From NCBI RefSeq assembly GCF_001420995.1, contig NZ_CP012185.1:786062-850061 (forward strand): a stretch of 64,000 nt of DNA. The letters run 5' to 3'. Positions within the stretch are counted from its first letter, which is position 1. Every line of letters starts with the position of its first letter. Below, in pieces: positions 58,664 to 64,000 of the stretch. The notes beneath the pieces were generated by a model, which had not been told where the DNA came from, did not search any database, and worked only from the letters and a program-made list of their open reading frames with translations. Origin of the DNA: Pseudonocardia sp. EC080619-01. GTDB lineage: Bacteria > Actinomycetota > Actinomycetes > Mycobacteriales > Pseudonocardiaceae. A program made the translations under genes and the position numbers.

Positions 58664-60183
58664 CCGCCGGCTCCAGCGGGACCGTTGACGCCCAGCGGGT
58701 CGAGCACGATCGCCTCCCACCCGTCATTCGTCGACGGCACCTGATTCCCGTCCACGATCGGCGTGTTGCTGCCCGGGGGGAGGAAGACCCCGTCGAGGGC
58801 CACGGCGTCCGAGGGCGTATAGCCCTCCTCGCCGGGGGCGAACGGCTGGTTCTCCTCCGGGTTCGTATTCATGCCTCCCGTCGTGGGCAGCCGGTCGGAC
58901 CGCAGTGGGTTGTCCTCGACTCGGTCGGTCTGCCGCCCGGCGACATCGAGCTGGGTCGCGACCGCCGACTCTCGCGCCGCCTCGGCCTCCTCCGGACTCT
59001 GGAAGCGGAGTCCACAGGACTCGGCATCGGGGCCGCGCCCGCCTGGAATGGGCGACCCAGGCGGGCACAGGTAGGCCTTCCCACCACGCGCCGCCTTGAG
59101 CGGATCCGGATCCCCACACCGCACGCCCACACCCGGCCGCGCCGGGGACGTGTCTGTCGGCGGACGCCGATCCACGATGAACCCGTCGACGCAGGGAGCC
59201 GGGTCGTTCACCTGGGTCTGAAGATTGATCATGATCGTTCCAGGCACCGGCGAACCACTCACCGCCCCGATCGACGCACTGAACGTCGGCGGCAACAACG
59301 TCAGCGTCTGCTCCAGATGCGGCACATACATCCGGGTGACATCACCGACCGAGGACAGGTTGTTCAACAGCTCCGGAAGCGGGTCGCCGATCTGCTTCAC
59401 GAAACCGGCCACCTCGTCCAGCGCCGGAGGGAACCGGTCGAGCGTGCCCCGCAGAGGCGCGTCGGCCTCGACCACGCGGCCGGTGAAAGCGGCGAGGTCA
59501 GAGACATAGCTCCGGATGTCACCCGACGTGGCGTTCTGCGTGGCCAGCACCGGGTCGGCGTCCTCGATGAGCTTGACCGTCGGGGCGACGTTCTCGGTCG
59601 CCTCCTTGGTGAGTAGGTCGAACGAGTCGATGAGCCGCCCCAGATCCTCGCCGCTACCGGCGAATGCCTGTCCGAGCTCGTCGACGGTGGTGTTCAGTTT
59701 CTGCCCCTGCGTCGACGCGGCCAGCGCGTTGACCTGTTCCAGGAGCTGGCCGGTCGTCGTCGGCAGTCTGACCCGATCCGGGGGCACGACCGCGCCGTCC
59801 TCGATGAACGGGCCGGTCGAGGTACGTGGCTCGAAGTTGATGTACTGCTCACCCACAGCCGAGATGCTGCGGACCTCGACCTCCGAGTCGACCGGGATCG
59901 GGTGGTCGCGCAGGACCTGGATCTCCGCCTCGACGCCGTCGCGGGTCAGCCGCACGTCGTCGACCTGCCCGATCGTGACTCCGCGCAGTGCCACCACACC
60001 GTTGACGTAAAGACCAGAACCCGCTGGGAGCTGCACGGTGACCGCATTGCGACCGATGCCGAGCATCCGGGGCACGTTCAGGTAGGTCACTGCGCCCCAT
60101 GACACCGCGAGTCCTGCGATGACGAGGAACGCGACGAGCTTGCGGCCCGTCGACTTCGTGATCCTGACGGACGAGAGCCTCAT
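58660..60183 (-). CDS. mceF: MCE family protein MceF
   Basis: 507 residues. N-terminal helix KLVAFLVIAGLAVSWGAVTYL, then the MCE domain VTVQLPAGSGLYVNGVVALRGVTIGQVDDVRLTRDGVEAEIQV (about 47-90) and a long helical tunnel-forming region. The C-terminal extension with paired cysteines (PAPCVDG, VRCGDPD, YLCPPGS, ESCGLRF) and a Pro/Gly/Asn-rich tail is typical of MceF-position proteins. It forms the outer part of the heterohexameric lipid channel. ATG overlaps the mceE stop (ATGA). Confidence 0.92.
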   Translation of the reverse strand: MRLSSVRITKSTGRKLVAFLVIAGLAVSWGAVTYLNVPRMLGIGRNAVTVQLPAGSGLYVNGVVALRGVTIGQVDDVRLTRDGVEAEIQVLRDHPIPVDSEVEVRSISAVGEQYINFEPRTSTGPFIEDGAVVPPDRVRLPTTTGQLLEQVNALAASTQGQKLNTTVDELGQAFAGSGEDLGRLIDSFDLLTKEATENVAPTVKLIEDADPVLATQNATSGDIRSYVSDLAAFTGRVVEADAPLRGTLDRFPPALDEVAGFVKQIGDPLPELLNNLSSVGDVTRMYVPHLEQTLTLLPPTFSASIGAVSGSPVPGTIMINLQTQVNDPAPCVDGFIVDRRPPTDTSPARPGVGVRCGDPDPLKAARGGKAYLCPPGSPIPGGRGPDAESCGLRFQSPEEAEAARESAVATQLDVAGRQTDRVEDNPLRSDRLPTTGGMNTNPEENQPFAPGEEGYTPSDAVALDGVFLPPGSNTPIVDGNQVPSTNDGWEAIVLDPLGVNGPAGAGG

Positions 60184-61424
60184 CGGCCACCTCCCAGTAG
60201 ACCGCCGAGCACGCCGCCTTCGGAGCCGGTCTCGGGCTCGGGCGCTTGCTCGCCGTCCGCGGGCGCCTCCCGGCCCGGGAGAGGCAGCACGTCCTCGAGC
60301 GGTTTCTGCAGGTCACGAAACGGTTCCAAGGGAGCCGACAACTGGGGCGGGGCGCCCAGCGGAGGCACTGCGAGGACTCCGGGCCCGTCGCGTCCGGGGA
60401 GCTGGAAGCCGTCGAGCAGGTTTCGTCGCAGCACTTCAGGGGTGAGGTCGAGCGTGAGGAACAGGTTGCCGTAGTCGCCCTTGAACATCCCCGGGAACGC
60501 CGTGGACGCTGGGAAGGGGAACGTCAGCAACAGCTCGAGGCCCTGGGTCAGGTCCTTGTTCGAGTCGGCCAGACGCTGGATGGCCGGCCGCACCTGTCGC
60601 AGGTTGGCCAGCAGATCCTCCTTGGACTGATCCGAGAGGGTTCCGACCGCGGCGTCGAGCCGCTGGAGGTTCTCCAACGTCCTGACCAGGTTCTCCCGGT
60701 CCTCGTTGAGGACCTTCAGCGCACTCGGGATCGTGTCGATGCCGCGCGCCAAGGTCTCCCGGTCGGAGTTCAGGGTGGCGCCGAGCCGATTCACCGACTC
60801 GATCGCACGCACGATGTCGTCGCGCTGCGCGTCGAGCCCGCCGACGAACTGGTCGAGGTTCCCCACCAGGTCGCGCAGGTCGTTCTGACGCCCGTCGAAG
60901 ACCTGGTTCAGCTCGGTGGTGATCGTCCGGACCTGCTGGAGTCCACTCCCGTTGAGCACCACCGACAGCGCTCCCAGCAGCTCCTCGGTCTCCGGGTAGC
61001 GACCCGTGCGCTCCAGCGGGATGACGTCGCCGTCCGCTAGCCGGCCCTCGGGAGCGGCGCCGTCCGGTGGAGCCAGCTCGAGATACTCCGCGCCCAGCAG
61101 ACTCTTCTGCGCCACACGGGCAACGGCGTTGGCCGGAAGTGCAGCGGTCTGGTCCAGGCCGACGGTCAGCACCGCCTTCCAGTCGGACACGTCGGTCTTG
61201 ACCACGGAGCCGACCGGCACGTCGGCCACCATCACCTCGGCGTTCGGGACGAGGTTCGCGACCTGCTCCATCTCGACGGTCACCTGGTACGAGCCGTCTC
61301 CGACACCCGGACGCAACGGTAGCGGCAGCTCACCAAGGCTCGAGAACCCGCAGGCACTCGTCCCGAGCGCGGCCACGGTGAGCACGGCGGCCGCTCGGGC
61401 GGCACGACTGGCGCGTCGCAACAT
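60180..61424 (-). CDS. mceE: MCE family lipoprotein MceE
   Basis: 414 residues with a lipoprotein signal peptide: basic RRASRAARAAA, hydrophobic VLTVAAL, then GTSAC with lipidated Cys25. The MCE domain follows (YQVTVEMEQVANLVPNAEVMVADVPVGSVVKTDV, about 45-80), then coiled helices (NDLRDLVGNLDQFVGGLDAQRDDIVRAIESVNRLG). The Pro/Gly-rich C-terminus ends GGVLGGLLGGGR. The lipidated member anchors the Mce tunnel in the cell envelope. It overlaps mceD by one base (TGATG). Confidence 0.93.
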   Translation of the reverse strand: MLRRASRAARAAAVLTVAALGTSACGFSSLGELPLPLRPGVGDGSYQVTVEMEQVANLVPNAEVMVADVPVGSVVKTDVSDWKAVLTVGLDQTAALPANAVARVAQKSLLGAEYLELAPPDGAAPEGRLADGDVIPLERTGRYPETEELLGALSVVLNGSGLQQVRTITTELNQVFDGRQNDLRDLVGNLDQFVGGLDAQRDDIVRAIESVNRLGATLNSDRETLARGIDTIPSALKVLNEDRENLVRTLENLQRLDAAVGTLSDQSKEDLLANLRQVRPAIQRLADSNKDLTQGLELLLTFPFPASTAFPGMFKGDYGNLFLTLDLTPEVLRRNLLDGFQLPGRDGPGVLAVPPLGAPPQLSAPLEPFRDLQKPLEDVLPLPGREAPADGEQAPEPETGSEGGVLGGLLGGGR

Positions 61425-62587
61425 CAGTTACCTCCGAGCGGGGGGAGCGACGGAAGCGCAGGCTGCGAGGGATCGCCGTACTGCAGCGGGTTGACCCCGA
61501 CCGGCGGTGAATCGACACGAGCCAGATCGAGCAGCGGTCCCAGTCCGGCACGGCAGGCATACGCGGCCGACGGGTCGGCCTCGCCGGACGGGGCGACCGC
61601 CGCTGCTGCGTCGCAGACGAACGCCGACGGGCTGCGCAGGTTGGTCACCGCGACGTTGGCCGTGACCGCGCCGGTCTTCTCGTCGATGAAGTTGGCGAAG
61701 TTCGACGCCAGGAACGGCGCCTTCTGCAGCACGTCGGCCAACGCCTGACGGTTCTGCGAGACGTTGCGGACCACGTCGTCGGCCTTGCGCAGGTCCTCGG
61801 TCAAGGCATCACGGTTCTCGGCGACGAACTGCTGCACCAGCGGGGCCACCCTGTCCAGGCTCTCGAGCACATTGGCCAGCGCGTCCCGATTGTCGGCAAG
61901 GATCCCGGACACGTCGGCGAGCTGACTCTGGAAGCGCTGGACCTGGGCGTCTGCGTCCTTGAGTGCTGTCACGAACGTCTGCAGATTGCGAACGGTGGCG
62001 AACAGGTCCTCGCGGCCGTTGGCCAGTGTCGCGGCGGCATCCGACAGCTTCTTGATCGTGTCCCGGATCATCGGGCCCTGCCCCTGCAGGTTCGCCGACG
62101 TCGTGTCGAGAAGTCGGTTGAGTGCCCCCTCAGTCTCCGCAGACTTCGGCGCCAACGCCTCGGCGAGCCCGGCGACCTCGGTCTTGATCCGGTCGAACTC
62201 GACCGGCGCGACCGTACGGTCACGGGGAATCTCGGCGTCGTCGGCCAGCTGCGGGCCGCTGTCATAGGGCGGTCCGACCTGAACGTAGCGGACCCCGACC
62301 AGCGTCGGCGAGATGATCGCCGCAGTGGCGTCAGCCGGCAGGGCGACGTCGGCGTCGTAGGTCATGACCACCTTGACCGAGTCCGGCCTCGGCTCGACCG
62401 ACTCGACCGACCCCACCTGGACTCCGAGTACTCGCACCTCGTCACGCGGGTAGAGGTTGACGGTCTGGTCGAAGTAGGCGGTCACCGTCCGTGTCCCGGA
62501 GCCGAGCAAGGCCCACGCCGCGGCACCGGCCGCGACCAACACGACCACGACGAGCAGTACCGCGCGGTAGCGGGTGGAAGCAGCCAT
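61424..62587 (-). CDS. mceD: MCE family protein MceD
   Basis: 387 residues: N-terminal helix AVLLVVVVLVAAGAAAWALL, MCE domain TVTAYFDQTVNLYPRDEVRVLGVQVGSVESVEP (about 34-66), then the long helical region (TIKKLSDAAATLANGREDLFATVRNLQTFVTALKDADAQVQRF) and a C-terminal two-Cys segment (FVCDAAAAV, AYACRAG). It contributes one subunit of the lipid tunnel. One-base overlaps on both sides (TGATG) indicate tight co-translation. Confidence 0.93.
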   Translation of the reverse strand: MAASTRYRAVLLVVVVLVAAGAAAWALLGSGTRTVTAYFDQTVNLYPRDEVRVLGVQVGSVESVEPRPDSVKVVMTYDADVALPADATAAIISPTLVGVRYVQVGPPYDSGPQLADDAEIPRDRTVAPVEFDRIKTEVAGLAEALAPKSAETEGALNRLLDTTSANLQGQGPMIRDTIKKLSDAAATLANGREDLFATVRNLQTFVTALKDADAQVQRFQSQLADVSGILADNRDALANVLESLDRVAPLVQQFVAENRDALTEDLRKADDVVRNVSQNRQALADVLQKAPFLASNFANFIDEKTGAVTANVAVTNLRSPSAFVCDAAAAVAPSGEADPSAAYACRAGLGPLLDLARVDSPPVGVNPLQYGDPSQPALPSLPPLGGN

Positions 62588-63651
62588 CAGTTCTCATCCC
62601 CCTGCGGAGTGCCCTGGGTTCCCGGCAGCGCCGGTGACACCGGCGTGAGCTGGTCGAGCACCGAAGGCAAGTTCTGCTGCGCAAGGTTGGTCGGGGCAAG
62701 GTTCGGCACGAGCGCGAAGAACCACGGCCCGCTGGAGATCGCCTCGCCGAGACTGCCGGCGTAGGTGTCGAGTCCGGTGATGGCCGCAGCGAGGTTCTTG
62801 TCATTGGCACGGAGAAGGTCGAGAGTCTTCTCCAGCTCCTCGAGCATGGGACGCAGCTGTTCCTGGTTGTCCTGAACGAGGCCTTCGAGCTGCTGGACTG
62901 CTCCGGTCACGTTCAGCAGCAGCGACCGGATCACATCGCGCCGCGCGCGGAGTTCCTCCAGCAACAGGTTCCCGTCTGAGACGAGCGTGGTGATGTCGGC
63001 ACTCCGGTCGGCCAGCACGCCCGACACGCTCGCGGTACGGGTAAGAAGCTGCTGCAGCTCCGCATCGCGGGAGCCGATGGTCTGCGACAGCCGGCCGACA
63101 CCCTCGAGTGCCGACCGGAGCTCCGGCGGAGTATCGGCGAACGTGTCGGCGACCGTATTGAACGAATCGGCGACCCTACCCACGTCGAGTTCCTCGGTCT
63201 TACGAGTCAGAGTGTCGAGCAGCTGCTGGACGTCGTAAGGCGACGAAGTGCGCTCCAGTGGAATCTGCGCTCCGTTCGACAGCTCTCCGGGACCGGAAGG
63301 AAGAACCTCCAGGAACTTCGCTCCGAGGACTGTCGCTGTCTTGATCGACGCCCCCGTCGTCTCCCCGAGAGTGCTCCCATCGAACACGGTGAACGAGACG
63401 TCGACGGCCTTGCCTGCGAGTCCGACCGAATCGACCTTTCCGACGACGACGCCAGCGAGGCGCACCTCGTCGCCGGATTTGAGGCCGGCGGCCTCGGAGA
63501 ACTGCGCCGAGTACGAACCCGACGTCAGCTGGCGGTACAGGAATCCGGAGTTCAGCGCGGTACCGGTCGCGACCACCGCGATCACGATCGCGATGACTCC
63601 GATCTTGAGGAGATTCATCTCCTCAAAGCGGCGGCGGGTCAGAATTGGCAT
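62587..63651 (-). CDS. mceC: MCE family protein MceC
   Basis: 354 residues: N-terminal helix LLKIGVIAIVIAVVATGTAL, MCE domain YSAQFSEAAGLKSGDEVRLAGVVVGKVDSVGL (about 47-78) with the ASIKTATVLGAKFLEVLPSG strand, then helices (LLDTLTRKTEELDVGRVADSFNTVADTF). It starts at an ATG overlapping the mceB end by 13 bases. Position after mceB and sequence type support MceC. Confidence 0.93.
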   Translation of the reverse strand: MPILTRRRFEEMNLLKIGVIAIVIAVVATGTALNSGFLYRQLTSGSYSAQFSEAAGLKSGDEVRLAGVVVGKVDSVGLAGKAVDVSFTVFDGSTLGETTGASIKTATVLGAKFLEVLPSGPGELSNGAQIPLERTSSPYDVQQLLDTLTRKTEELDVGRVADSFNTVADTFADTPPELRSALEGVGRLSQTIGSRDAELQQLLTRTASVSGVLADRSADITTLVSDGNLLLEELRARRDVIRSLLLNVTGAVQQLEGLVQDNQEQLRPMLEELEKTLDLLRANDKNLAAAITGLDTYAGSLGEAISSGPWFFALVPNLAPTNLAQQNLPSVLDQLTPVSPALPGTQGTPQGDEN

Positions 63652-64000
63652 CGAGCCTCCTGACTCGCGATGGTGTCGGTCATGATCGGCGGCCCAGCAC
63701 CGGGGTCGAGCCGGATCTGCACGCCGCAGAGATAGAACTGGAAGCCCTGCTGATAGATGCCTGCGCGTCCGAGCAACTGGTAATACCCGGGGAGCTCCTG
63801 GAAGTAGACGTTGAGCCGGTCGGAGTCGTCGTTGACCACGCGCGCGAGCCGGTCGACCTCGTGAACGACGCCCGCTACGTCCGGTCGAGCCTCTCGCACC
63901 AGGCTCTCCACCGTTCCCGCCAGATGATCCGAGCGCTCCAAGGACCGTCCGATGGACGTTCGGTCGGCAGCCAGGCCGCTGACCAGCTGCTGTAGCTGCG
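63639..64000 (-). CDS. mceB: MCE family protein MceB (C-terminal part; continues beyond window)
   Basis: The last about 120 residues of an Mce protein, running off the right edge. The C-terminal block LPGYYQLLGRAGIYQQGFQFYLCGVQIRLDPGAGPPIMTD with the late Cys pair (LCG, ARCQF) matches MceB proteins, whose end reads (V/Y)G.F.NFY.C.I.L. The upstream helices (LAGTVESLVREARPDVAGVVHEVDRL) fit the tunnel region. mceA and the yrbE permease genes are expected beyond base 64,000. Confidence 0.88.
   Translation of the reverse strand, partial: QLQQLVSGLAADRTSIGRSLERSDHLAGTVESLVREARPDVAGVVHEVDRLARVVNDDSDRLNVYFQELPGYYQLLGRAGIYQQGFQFYLCGVQIRLDPGAGPPIMTDTIASQEARCQF

Overview
The window is high-GC actinobacterial DNA. 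Codon use, F420- and mycofactocin-type enzymes, and an mce lipid-import operon with its own MceG ATPase suggest a Pseudonocardiales-like soil actinomycete; the exact genus is an inference. No rRNA, tRNA or CRISPR array is visible.

Bases 1-20,600 are a loosely packed accessory region. It holds decayed genes (an MmgE/PrpD relic, a RidA relic, relics of IS5-type and IS1380 transposases), a few intact small genes (GNAT, PASTA, GlsB-like, DUF3040, DUF1540, LuxR, MerR, TetR, SnoaL) and a regulator/CPBP protease pair. An IS5-family element and an IS630 element lie end to end at 11,985-14,061, meeting at one TA. A three-gene membrane operon at 18,384-20,064 encodes orphan cytochrome oxidase subunit III and IV homologues.

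Bases 20,584-54,348 form a large catabolic island. It contains three acyl-CoA synthetases, an alpha-methylacyl-CoA racemase, a thiolase, a dienoyl-CoA isomerase-type crotonase, a MaoC hydratase, a nitronate-monooxygenase-like flavoprotein and three luciferase-like (probably F420 or FMN) oxidoreductases. It also has a flavin monooxygenase, a mycofactocin-type SDR plus three other SDRs, a phytoene-desaturase-like flavoprotein, an SMP-30 lactonase, hydrolases, two small-molecule phosphotransferases and two TetR regulators. Most genes sit in operons with 1-4 base start/stop overlaps. At least seven promoters share an AT-rich palindrome, CTAAT-N4-ATTAG or a close relative, pointing to one regulon. 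The gene set fits activation, stereo-inversion and beta-oxidation of a branched or cyclic lipid (terpenoid- or sterol-like), but the substrate cannot be read from sequence. The island is partly eroded: an acyl-CoA dehydrogenase and a second thiolase survive only as N-terminal fragments, and an IS110 element splits the MaoC / SMP-30 / CoA-ligase / LLM operon. The leader of that IS110 element looks like a bridge RNA gene.

Bases 55,028-64,000 (minus strand) hold the distal part of an mce operon: mceB (cut by the window edge), mceC, mceD, mceE, mceF, four Mce-associated membrane proteins and mceG. It probably imports the lipid that the island degrades; that link is inferred from adjacency.
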